Assembly: GCA_002449335.1 (NCBI GenBank)
Contig: DKDL01000115.1
Span: 43,278 to 52,979, forward strand
Direction: 5' to 3'
Source: Succinatimonas sp. UBA6849
GTDB lineage: Bacteria > Pseudomonadota > Gammaproteobacteria > Enterobacterales > Succinivibrionaceae
Length of the DNA: 9,702 nt
Both the position numbers and the translations under genes were made by a program. The notes beneath the pieces are model-generated. The model worked only from the letters and a program-made list of their open reading frames with translations, searched no databases and had not been told where the DNA came from. This document shows, in pieces, positions 1 through 7,733 of the stretch. Positions within the stretch are counted from its first letter, which is position 1; the number at the start of each line of letters is the position of its first letter.

Positions 1-1017
1 TACGTTCCTATTGGCTTTTTACAAGATCATAATGAAGATAATCCATGGAATATCTCTCTGCCTTATAACATTACTGTATCAATTTCAGATCTTAAACAGG
101 CATTACTAAAACCATGTCTCAATATTCTTAAAAAAGGACTGAGAATACGACTAGATTTGAAATATCAGACTGATTTAAAAGATGAAGAGCCTTTTGATTT
201 AGGTTCATATGGCGGAAATGACATTCTTGCAGAGCTTTTGTCTGAAGAGATAATGCTAGATGACGTTGATGCCTATTTAGATCAAAAAGCTAAAAAAGGT
301 GAGCTTCCATACGGTATTTTCTTAAACAAAGTTAAAACTCAAGTAAAAGAGAGCTTGAAAACATTACTGGCCATTAAAGCTGAGCTTGCTAATGACAACA
401 ACTCAGAAAAAAGCTATTTAAAGACGGTTGAAGTTACTGTTGCAGGCCAAAAACATCAAGTAACCTTCGGAGGAGTGCTTCCTAAAAATTCAAATCTAGT
501 ATTAGGTTCTGTTTCATCAGATAACAAAACAACTCCTAATATAATTATCGAATCTTATTTAAGATTATTAGCTTATAAGTTCACAACAAGACAGCAATTA
601 CAGCCAATCAAAGTGGTTAAAGTAAATTCAAAAGGGCAATCTTCATATGTAGTTGATCCTGAAGAATTTACAACTTTATGTGAAGAAAAAAGTGCCGAAG
701 AGCTCTTAAAAGAGTTAGTAAATATATATATTGAAACGAATTTAATCCCAGTACCAATCGTGCGTGCTTCATACAAGAATATCGTAATTGCTGAAGATAC
801 TAGTTCATATCTGAAATTAGCAGTAGGCCAGGATTCATACGAGGATGACTTTATAAAAGATAAAGAAGCTACCTATCTTTTTGGTCAGGATACCAGTATG
901 CAGTTTGATGGTGATTATTTAAGTGAACATCAAAAAGATTTAGCAAACAGAATTTTAGAGATATATGCAACAGAAATTGCTCCTGTAGCAGCAGAACCAA
1001 AGAAGTCTAAGAAATAG
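1..1017 (+). CDS. recC: RecC, exonuclease V gamma subunit (C-terminal part, 5' end outside window)
   Basis: RecC is the non-catalytic subunit of RecBCD; it scans the unwound strand for Chi and splits the duplex between the RecB and RecD motors. Frame 1 is open from base 1, giving 338 codons of the C-terminal part only. The match to my recollection of E. coli RecC is good: an N-P-W...L-P...V-S-L stretch near residues 15-31, then 'EEPFDLGSYGG' and 'GELPYGIF', corresponding to E. coli 'TEPFILEGLSRY' and 'GDLPYGAF' in order and spacing. This part is the nuclease-like fold that in RecC lacks catalytic residues. The TTG at 157 lies inside this conserved stretch and is not a start. The protein ends in a lysine-rich tail (KKSKK) and two tandem TAG stops (1015-1020). 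recB follows after 13 nt, so they form one operon. The Chi-recognition part lies upstream of the window. Confidence 0.93.
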   Translation, partial: YVPIGFLQDHNEDNPWNISLPYNITVSISDLKQALLKPCLNILKKGLRIRLDLKYQTDLKDEEPFDLGSYGGNDILAELLSEEIMLDDVDAYLDQKAKKGELPYGIFLNKVKTQVKESLKTLLAIKAELANDNNSEKSYLKTVEVTVAGQKHQVTFGGVLPKNSNLVLGSVSSDNKTTPNIIIESYLRLLAYKFTTRQQLQPIKVVKVNSKGQSSYVVDPEEFTTLCEEKSAEELLKELVNIYIETNLIPVPIVRASYKNIVIAEDTSSYLKLAVGQDSYEDDFIKDKEATYLFGQDTSMQFDGDYLSEHQKDLANRILEIYATEIAPVAAEPKKSKK

Positions 1018-1030
1018 TAGGAACCTAAAT

Positions 1031-4000
1031 ATGTCTAATATCAATGAAAACAAAGATAATGACTTCGAGCCAAAGCAATTAAATTTAGCAGGTTTTGATT
1101 TAGATAAATCATCTATGATTGAAGCTTCTGCTGGTACTGGTAAGACCTTTACCATCAGTAATCTTGTGGTTCGCCTTTTAATTGAAGGTCTAAAAAATGG
1201 AAATCACACTGAACCTTTAGATATTGAGAATATTTTAATTGTAACTTTTACCAATGCTGCAGCATCTGATTTGAGAGCCAGAGTTTTACAAAAGATCCAC
1301 GAGAGTCGAATTTCATTCGACCAAATTAAAAATGGCATTAAGACCATCGAAGATTTTGAATCTCCTTTTAAAGACATAGCTATCAAATGCTTTGAAAAAT
1401 ACCTAGAAAATACTATTGATGCAATAGATGTCGATAAACTAAAAGATACTGCATCAGTATTTTCTCGTCTGTTAACACGAGCTGAGCGTAATATTGATAG
1501 AGCTTCAATTAGTACCATTCATTCTTTTTGTAATAAGGCCTTAAATCAAATTTACTCTTTTGAGGCAGGAAGAGCCTTTAATGTAAATCTCACTCAAGAT
1601 ATTTCTCTAGAGCAAAAAGAAGCAAAGCTTGCCGTATGGAGATCTTTATTCTATAACGACAACGGTTTTGATAGAGACTTATTGCTAAACCTTTTAGGTT
1701 TTACTGATCCTGAAGGAGATACATTAAAAAAAGCAGTGAACGCTTTAGAAAAGGTCAGATTCATCGATCCTGATGAAGGCTATTATGGCTTTTCCGTAAA
1801 ATCTTATTATAAAGAAGGCGAAAAGGAATTACAGAAAACACCTGATGATAGAATTCGGTATTTGCTTGATGACTATATAAATTCTTTCTCACGATTAACT
1901 CAACATTATCTTGATCCATTAAAAGGATATAAAGGTCAACTCATAAGTACAACTCCAAAAGGAGAGATTACACATGGTTCTTTATATGAATTGTCTTCAG
2001 GAAAGATAGATGAAAGAGCTCCCCATTGGGCAAAGAAAACTGGTTTAATTTTTCTTGAAGCTGTAGACAGTTTTATTAAAGAAGATTCTGTCAATATAAA
2101 TAACTTTATATCAAAGTTAGAAAATTTAGATGATGAAACATTATCCAAAATCTTAAATCAAGACAACTCTCATTTTGTGAAAGTTAATAAAGGTTCTGAA
2201 TTTGCTAATCTGCAACAACTTGAAACTTTTGAGTACAGTGCCAAAGAGTTTGCACGAGCCTACTTAGATGTACGTAGAGCAGTAGACACAATTAAAAATG
2301 AATTGAAAATCTCTGTAGCAATCAAAGTTATTTTAAAGACTGATGAATTATGTGAAAGAGATAATGTAATCTCAAATGATGAAGTCTTAAGACAGTTGGC
2401 AGTTGCTCTTAACAAGGATAAATCTCGAGGTGATGTTTTAGCTTCCCTGTTAAGAAAAAGATATCCTGTAGCTATGATTGACGAGTTTCAGGATACTGAT
2501 CCTGTACAATTTGCTATTTTTAGCAAATTGTATTTAAATCAAGATGCCATTGATGAGAGTGCTCACTGTTATCTTATTGGTGATCCTAAACAGTCTATCT
2601 ATGCTTTTAGAGGAACAGATATTAACTCTTACAACAAAGCAAAAGAGTTAATTCTTGGAAATAAAGGTAATGTTTACACCTTAAACACCAATTACCGTTC
2701 ATGTCAGAATATCATTAAAGGTGTAAACGAGATCTTTTATGAATATGAAGAGCCCAAAACTCAAGAAAGTTCTGAAGGATCATTTTCAAATATAGAATCA
2801 CAAAATTCTGAAGAAAGTTTGTCAGAAAAGAAAGTTAAAATCGACTATCCATATGTAAAAAATCCGTTTGATTACTATAACAATAGTGGTAAGGAAGGAT
2901 ATCTTGATAGTAAGATTCATTTTGAACCAGTGAATTTTTCTGATAAAGCAAATAGCGTAAGATTCTATTTTAAAGATGACTCATCTAAAGAAATTCCTAT
3001 TTGCAACTACATTAGAGAAGTTTCTTTTGCAGATTCTCAAGAAAAACCTAAGGCTAATGACTACTATGGAGAAATTGCAAAATTTGTTGCCTTGGACGTT
3101 AAGAGATGTCTTTTAGAAGGCAAAATCTTTGAAAATGGCGAAGAAAGAGACGTAAAACCAAGTGATATTACTATCCTAGTTAATGATGCAAAAGAGAATA
3201 GTTTTATCCAAGATGCCCTAAAAAAACAGTCTATTCAATCAGTGTACTTTTCTGATAAAGAGTCTGTTATAAATTCTGAAGATAAAAACTACAATATAAC
3301 TGTCACTGAAGAAGCTGCAAATGTCATTTATCTGATGGAAGCTATGTGTGATAGCACTAACTCTCCTAAAGTAAATCGTCTTTTAGGTTCATCTCTATTA
3401 AGGTTATCTTCAGAGAAATTTTTAGATAGCATAAAGTCCGATAAGCTTGATAGTGAAATTACTTTATTAAGAGTTTGTCGCGATTCTTGGGAGAAATATG
3501 GCTTTATCACAGCATTTTCTCAATACATATACCAGCATGACCTTCTATGTACGATCTTAGAAACTGATGGTGGAGAAAGATCTTTATCTAACTATTTCCA
3601 AATTGCAGAGATAGTTCAATCAGTTAATTCTAAAGTTACAGGCTCAAATGCTCAGCTTTTATGGTTTAAAGAGTTAGTTCTAAACAATAAAGGTGAGCTA
3701 TCAGAAGATGTTACTAAAAAACACCTAGAATCAGAGCAATCTCTTGTCAAAGTCATGACTATTCATAAGTCAAAAGGACTAGAGTTCCCTATTGTATTTA
3801 CTCCTTATGAATCTGGATTTATGGCCTTAAAGAGTAAAGACAGTGCTATTTATTATGATCCTGATTCTAAACAAGTAAGCTACGCTTTAGACAGAGAAAA
3901 TAAAATAATAGGAAAATCTGTAAAAGATCTTGTTGAAGTAGCAGCTTTACAAGAACAAGAAAGATTACTGTATGTTGCTTTAACCAGAGCTAAATTAGCT

Positions 4001-5323
4001 AATTTTATAACTTTGCCTTCATGTGTTTCATTAGAAAGGAAACCTTATCAATCACCTTTAAAAAAGCTGATTTCTTTAGTATCTAAGGATGATTCTGCTG
4101 ATTCAAAAGGAAAGCCAAGTAAGAGGATAACTAAGAAATCAAAAGATAAAGAAGTGGAAATTGATACTACAAAAGACGTTGTAGTAGCTGATCCTCAGCC
4201 TACATTAAAGGCTGTTGAAAATCCAGATCTGTTCAAAAAGTTAGAAACTGTAGAACTTGATGAAAGTATTAAAGTACAGAATTCAATTTCTCAAGACTGT
4301 TCAGTTTCAAGTTTAGATAAAGGAGCTGTTGATAACAGTTTTACAGTAACCTCATACTCAGCTATCACTAGTGGAGCTCACAATGACATGTTTGCATCAA
4401 GTGCTGATGAAAAAGAAACAAGTGTTGAAGATGGTGATTCAGATGATTCTAAGGATAAAGATCTAATCAACTTTAACTTTGCTAAAGGCAGTACAGCAGG
4501 TTCCTTATTACATAAGCTAATGGAAATTGTTTTAGCTAAAGATGACGTGGACAAAGCAGATAAAGACTCTTTATATAACTTTGTAAACTCTCAACTAAAA
4601 TACGATTTCTATCATCTGGTATCAAAACCAGGTGACGATGAAGACACAAAAAATGAAAAGATCGTAGCTCTTTCACAATGGTTGTATGACATCTTAAATG
4701 CCAACTTATTACCAAAAGCAAAAGATGGTAATCAAGTAAAACTATCTAATTTGAAAGCGTTAGATTGTGCTCGAGAATTAGACTATTTCCTTCCATGTAA
4801 AGATTTTAAGGTAAGAGTTTTAAATGGTATCTGCCATGACTTTTATGAAAGTGAAGTGAAAGCTTTTGAATTGACTTCAATTCCTGAATTACCAGATCTT
4901 AAAAAGAGTAATTTTAAAGGTTTTATGAATGGTAGCTTGGATCTTGTGGCAAAGTTTGTCACAGAAACAGGTCCTAAGTTCTATATGATAGATTACAAGT
5001 CTAATTACTTAGGAAACAGTTACTCTCGTTACACTCAGCAGAAGATCTTAAAGTCAATTTTTGAATCTCGTTATGATGTTCAGATCTTATTCTACTCATT
5101 AGCTTTATATAGATTTTTAAAGACAAGCTTACCTAACTTCTCCTATGAAAATGACTTTGGTGGCGTTATGTATCTGTATTTGCGTGGTATGAATAGTTTT
5201 GATGCTAGAAGTTCAGGCCAGTTCTATGTCAAACCATCAGAAGCTCTGATTGAGCGTTTAGATAAGCTCTTTAACGGCATAAATGAAGACACTGCAGATA
5301 ACAGTGATGAAGGTGAGGAATAG
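1031..5323 (+). CDS. recB: RecB, exonuclease V beta subunit: 3'-5' helicase and nuclease
   Basis: RecB is the slow 3'-5' SF1A motor and the only nuclease of RecBCD; it resects double-strand ends and loads RecA. Helicase motifs are all present: Walker A EASAGTGKT (31-39, K38), Ia VTFTNAAASDLRAR (71-84), STIHSFC (161-167), Walker B DEFQD (484-488), GDPKQ (517-521), LNTNYRS (551-557), MTIHKSKGLEFP (909-920) and YVALTRA (981-987). The nuclease domain has H1161, D1304, D1321 and K1323 (in IDYKSN), matching E. coli H956, D1067, D1080, K1082, plus Q1351/Y1355 of the QxxxY motif, so both activities should be intact. At 1430 aa it exceeds E. coli RecB (1180 aa); much of the excess is Ser/Glu/Lys/Asp-rich: about 573-601, 1018-1050 and 1126-1144. 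The ATG at 1031 has AGGAA (1019-1023) 7 nt upstream. recC ends 13 nt before it; recD begins 4 nt after its stop. Confidence 0.97.
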   Translation: MSNINENKDNDFEPKQLNLAGFDLDKSSMIEASAGTGKTFTISNLVVRLLIEGLKNGNHTEPLDIENILIVTFTNAAASDLRARVLQKIHESRISFDQIKNGIKTIEDFESPFKDIAIKCFEKYLENTIDAIDVDKLKDTASVFSRLLTRAERNIDRASISTIHSFCNKALNQIYSFEAGRAFNVNLTQDISLEQKEAKLAVWRSLFYNDNGFDRDLLLNLLGFTDPEGDTLKKAVNALEKVRFIDPDEGYYGFSVKSYYKEGEKELQKTPDDRIRYLLDDYINSFSRLTQHYLDPLKGYKGQLISTTPKGEITHGSLYELSSGKIDERAPHWAKKTGLIFLEAVDSFIKEDSVNINNFISKLENLDDETLSKILNQDNSHFVKVNKGSEFANLQQLETFEYSAKEFARAYLDVRRAVDTIKNELKISVAIKVILKTDELCERDNVISNDEVLRQLAVALNKDKSRGDVLASLLRKRYPVAMIDEFQDTDPVQFAIFSKLYLNQDAIDESAHCYLIGDPKQSIYAFRGTDINSYNKAKELILGNKGNVYTLNTNYRSCQNIIKGVNEIFYEYEEPKTQESSEGSFSNIESQNSEESLSEKKVKIDYPYVKNPFDYYNNSGKEGYLDSKIHFEPVNFSDKANSVRFYFKDDSSKEIPICNYIREVSFADSQEKPKANDYYGEIAKFVALDVKRCLLEGKIFENGEERDVKPSDITILVNDAKENSFIQDALKKQSIQSVYFSDKESVINSEDKNYNITVTEEAANVIYLMEAMCDSTNSPKVNRLLGSSLLRLSSEKFLDSIKSDKLDSEITLLRVCRDSWEKYGFITAFSQYIYQHDLLCTILETDGGERSLSNYFQIAEIVQSVNSKVTGSNAQLLWFKELVLNNKGELSEDVTKKHLESEQSLVKVMTIHKSKGLEFPIVFTPYESGFMALKSKDSAIYYDPDSKQVSYALDRENKIIGKSVKDLVEVAALQEQERLLYVALTRAKLANFITLPSCVSLERKPYQSPLKKLISLVSKDDSADSKGKPSKRITKKSKDKEVEIDTTKDVVVADPQPTLKAVENPDLFKKLETVELDESIKVQNSISQDCSVSSLDKGAVDNSFTVTSYSAITSGAHNDMFASSADEKETSVEDGDSDDSKDKDLINFNFAKGSTAGSLLHKLMEIVLAKDDVDKADKDSLYNFVNSQLKYDFYHLVSKPGDDEDTKNEKIVALSQWLYDILNANLLPKAKDGNQVKLSNLKALDCARELDYFLPCKDFKVRVLNGICHDFYESEVKAFELTSIPELPDLKKSNFKGFMNGSLDLVAKFVTETGPKFYMIDYKSNYLGNSYSRYTQQKILKSIFESRYDVQILFYSLALYRFLKTSLPNFSYENDFGGVMYLYLRGMNSFDARSSGQFYVKPSEALIERLDKLFNGINEDTADNSDEGEE
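5315..5319 (+). promoter_or_regulatory. Ribosome binding site that fixes the recD start
   Basis: GAGGA inside the last codons of recB, within the purine-rich AGGTGAGGAA (5311-5320), lies 8 nt before the ATG at 5328. The frame is also open to an ATG at 5283, but that start would overlap recB by 41 nt. The first residues it adds do not resemble RecD. The 5328 start is therefore preferred and implies recB-recD translational coupling. Confidence 0.75.
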
Positions 5324-5327
5324 AGTC

Positions 5328-7601
5328 ATGAAAAGAGACATTAGCGAAGAATTAAAAGTAATAGATACCTTCTTCACTTTATTTGAAGATCCTAATGCAA
5401 AGGTTGATGAACTTATAGAAAAGTGTCGAGAGATCTTCTTTGTAAAACCGATAGTAATTGCTATTTCTGAGCATTATTTAAAGGATTACAAAGAGACTTT
5501 TACAAAGCTACATTTATTCTGGTTAATTGCTTTAACCTTAAATTTAGAAAATGGCGATATTTGCGTAAAAATTGACGAAAATAGTATAAATAATCTGTTT
5601 TTAAACAGAATATGCGCCAATTTTTATGAAAATGATGAATTTTTGAAAATATCATTTCAAAATTTAGCAACTAGAGTAAATGAATTTGCAAAGTTCATAA
5701 TTCAAAGTACAGAAGATGAGCTTATAGGCAATAATAATCAGATCGTAAGCAATAATTTTAAGGATATTACCCCTCTTTTTGTTTATGACCTAAATTCTGA
5801 AAATCGTCGTATCTACTTTAGAGCATTTTTTGCTTATGAAAACAGTGCTGCTACTTTCATTAAAGAGAAGAGTCATGCTTTTACAGCGCACGGTAAAGAA
5901 GAACTTGAATACCTGAAAAAAGCTTTGGATATCCTTTTTCCTGACAGTTCCGACAAAGTTAACTGGCAAAAGGTAGCTGCAGCATCTTCTGCAATATCCG
6001 AATTTTCTGTGATTTGCGGTGGACCTGGCACAGGTAAAACCACTACTGTATTAAAACTTTTAATGTTACTTTTAGCCAAAGATCCAAATTCGCAAAAGCA
6101 GATCATGCTATGTGCTCCTACAGGAAAAGCAGCAACACGTATGGTTGAATCTATTGAAGGACAGTTGCAGAAAGACAGTAGCTTTATGGAGTCTTTTGAC
6201 AAGTTGTGTTCAGAGTTCCATTGTGACAAAGAAAAACTGTTATCAATGATCCCAAGAACAGCTACTACTGTCCATAAAGTTATTGGTATTATTCCTCACC
6301 AGGAACGACCAAACTATAACGAGGATAATCCTTTACCTTGCAATATCTTGATTGTGGATGAAGTTTCTATGATCTCTTTGAGTTTATTCTCAAAGTTAAT
6401 TAAGGCAGTATCCAAAGACACAAAGCTTATCTTATTAGGTGATAAAGATCAGTTAGTTTCAGTTGAACCTGGCAAAGTTTTCTCAGATCTATGTTCTGTT
6501 TTAAATTATGAGAACTCTATTTCAAGTGAAAAATTAGAAAAGTTAAGTTCAATTTTAGGCTACTCAAAAGAAGCTTTACTGCAATCAGACGGAACAGGAC
6601 ATAACATTTCTGAAAATGTTTCAATGTTGGTAGAGTCCCATCGTTTCAAATCTACCTCCCTTTTAGGAAAGCTTGCTAAAGCCGTAAATGAAGTAAGCGA
6701 GGATAATGAAAAAGAAATTGATAACTGGTTTGAAAAAGAAGGTTTGATTACAGAAATTACTGATGGAAACAGACTGTTTTCAAAAGATGACAAAACAGAA
6801 GTTTCAGCTGTATTTATCAAGGATAAGTCCCGCTCAGGACTTAAAGAACTCTCATCTTTAATCACCAAAAAGAGTTTAGAGTTTTTCTGCAATGATGGAG
6901 AGTATCTATCAAAACTCAAGTCACAAGAATTTGTCGTAAAAAATGACAAAGAAGCTAAAGAAATATTTGAGCTTTTAAGTCACTACCGTATCTTATGTGC
7001 TAATCGAAATGGACCTTTAGGAACTGTAGAAATCAATAAAAAAGTGAACAATGATGTTCAAGCATTTTTAAGAGGTTCAAAGAGCCTTAACTTAAAATAT
7101 GATCCTGAAGATTTCTATCCAGGAAAGGTAATTCTTATAACTAAGAATGACTCATTCTTGAATGTAGATAATGGTGATGTTGGTTTTGTGGCTTTTGATT
7201 CTGACGAAGGCAAAGCAGAAAACCGCTTAAAAGTATTCTTTCCTCCAAAAGATAAATCAGCAAGAGACGATGAAAACTTCAAAGAAGTGCGACGCATCAG
7301 TCCTGAAAGATTAAGTGACTATGAGTCAGGTTTTGCTATGACTATTCACAAATCACAGGGAAGTGAGTACTCATACGTATGTATGGTTTTATGTGCAACC
7401 TATAATCCTGTATTAACTAAAGAACTGATCTACACAGGTCTTACCAGAGCAAAATCAAAAGACGTTGCTGATAAAAATACGAATGAAACAGTAACTGTAG
7501 GCGGTAAAGTTTCTATCATTACAGACAGGGATCTTTTCAAAGAATGTGTGGTAAAACGTGTTTACAGGGAAAGTGGCCTGTCGGTAATGCTAAAGAAATA
7601 G
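5328..7601 (+). CDS. recD: RecD, exonuclease V alpha subunit: 5'-3' helicase
   Basis: RecD is the fast 5'-3' SF1B motor of RecBCD and is needed for full nuclease activity. From the ATG at 5328 it is 757 aa. The N-terminal part has the RecC-contacting features of RecD ('LENGDICVKI', then 'RIYFRAFFAYE'). Helicase motifs, in order: Walker A GGPGTGKTT (231-239, K237), APTGKAA (263-269), TVHK just before Walker B VDEVSM (343-348), LGDKDQL (370-376), ESHRF (436-440), TIHKSQGSEYS (672-682) and YTGLTRAK (702-709). E. coli RecD is 608 aa with its Walker lysine at 177, so about 60 extra residues lie before the ATPase core. The stretch between the R439 motif and the TIHKSQG motif also looks longer than in E. 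coli. The TIHKSQG ending and RecC/RecB neighbours exclude the stand-alone RecD2 type. Last gene of the operon; a 132-nt gap follows. Confidence 0.96.
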   Translation: MKRDISEELKVIDTFFTLFEDPNAKVDELIEKCREIFFVKPIVIAISEHYLKDYKETFTKLHLFWLIALTLNLENGDICVKIDENSINNLFLNRICANFYENDEFLKISFQNLATRVNEFAKFIIQSTEDELIGNNNQIVSNNFKDITPLFVYDLNSENRRIYFRAFFAYENSAATFIKEKSHAFTAHGKEELEYLKKALDILFPDSSDKVNWQKVAAASSAISEFSVICGGPGTGKTTTVLKLLMLLLAKDPNSQKQIMLCAPTGKAATRMVESIEGQLQKDSSFMESFDKLCSEFHCDKEKLLSMIPRTATTVHKVIGIIPHQERPNYNEDNPLPCNILIVDEVSMISLSLFSKLIKAVSKDTKLILLGDKDQLVSVEPGKVFSDLCSVLNYENSISSEKLEKLSSILGYSKEALLQSDGTGHNISENVSMLVESHRFKSTSLLGKLAKAVNEVSEDNEKEIDNWFEKEGLITEITDGNRLFSKDDKTEVSAVFIKDKSRSGLKELSSLITKKSLEFFCNDGEYLSKLKSQEFVVKNDKEAKEIFELLSHYRILCANRNGPLGTVEINKKVNNDVQAFLRGSKSLNLKYDPEDFYPGKVILITKNDSFLNVDNGDVGFVAFDSDEGKAENRLKVFFPPKDKSARDDENFKEVRRISPERLSDYESGFAMTIHKSQGSEYSYVCMVLCATYNPVLTKELIYTGLTRAKSKDVADKNTNETVTVGGKVSIITDRDLFKECVVKRVYRESGLSVMLKK

Positions 7602-7646
7602 ATGACTTTTTCTGCTGGCAGTTGGATTAAAAACAAACTTAAACCT

Positions 7647-7680
7647 AACGCTGCTGTGGTATCAGGAAGATAGCGTTTTG
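7647..7680 (+). terminator. Possible weak terminator after recD
   Basis: AACGCT (7647-7652) can pair with AGCGTT (7672-7677), followed by TT, a T-run of four in all including the last two stem bases. The 6-bp stem has a large 19-nt loop and a short T tract, so this would be an inefficient intrinsic terminator at best. Its place between two operons with different character is the main support. Confidence 0.25.
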
Positions 7681-7705
7681 ATCATGTATAATTGAAATAT
7701 ATGAT
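7678..7705 (+). promoter_or_regulatory. Candidate sigma70-type promoter for the ATPase/nuclease gene
   Basis: TTGATC (7678-7683) and TATGAT (7700-7705) are separated by 16 nt. This would start transcription near 7712, about 20 nt before the start codon. A perfect TATAAT also occurs at 7687-7692, but I see no acceptable -35 box at 16-18 nt upstream of it. In AT-rich DNA such matches arise easily, so this rests on position before a gene with its own start signals. Confidence 0.35.
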
Positions 7706-7721
7706 GAATGGAGTATAGATC

Positions 7722-7725
7722 AGGA
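7722..7725 (+). promoter_or_regulatory. Ribosome binding site for the ATPase/nuclease gene
   Basis: AGGA lies 8 nt before the ATG at 7734. The reading frame has an in-frame TAG at 7716-7718, and no ATG, GTG or TTG lies between that stop and 7734. The start codon is therefore well defined. Confidence 0.7.
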
Positions 7726-7733
7726 TAAGACAA

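Larger units (their letters stand above)
7602..7733 (+). other. Intergenic gap between recD and the ATPase/nuclease gene
   Basis: This 132-nt gap separates the recBCD operon from the next gene. It holds a weak hairpin, a possible promoter and a ribosome binding site, listed separately. It also contains an ATG that directly abuts the recD stop (TAG-ATG) and opens a 23-codon frame ending at 7673. That frame has no good Shine-Dalgarno sequence and no recognised relatives, so I do not call it a gene. I see no tRNA or other structured RNA. Confidence 0.6.

Noticed and set aside
157..1017. A 286-codon gene starting at TTG 157
   Set aside because: The frame is open back to base 1 and residues before the TTG match RecC, so this is the inside of a truncated recC.
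5283..5327. Upstream ATG at 5283 as the recD start
   Set aside because: It would overlap recB by 41 nt and add 15 residues unlike RecD. The ATG at 5328 has a strong Shine-Dalgarno sequence at good spacing.
7612..7621. Palindrome CTGCTGGCAG near the recD end as a terminator
   Set aside because: The loop would be too small for the full stem, and the T run precedes it rather than follows it on the + strand.
7687..7692. Perfect TATAAT as the main -10 box
   Set aside because: No acceptable -35 element lies 16-18 nt upstream. The preceding TG directly abuts it, so it lacks the one-base spacing of an extended -10.
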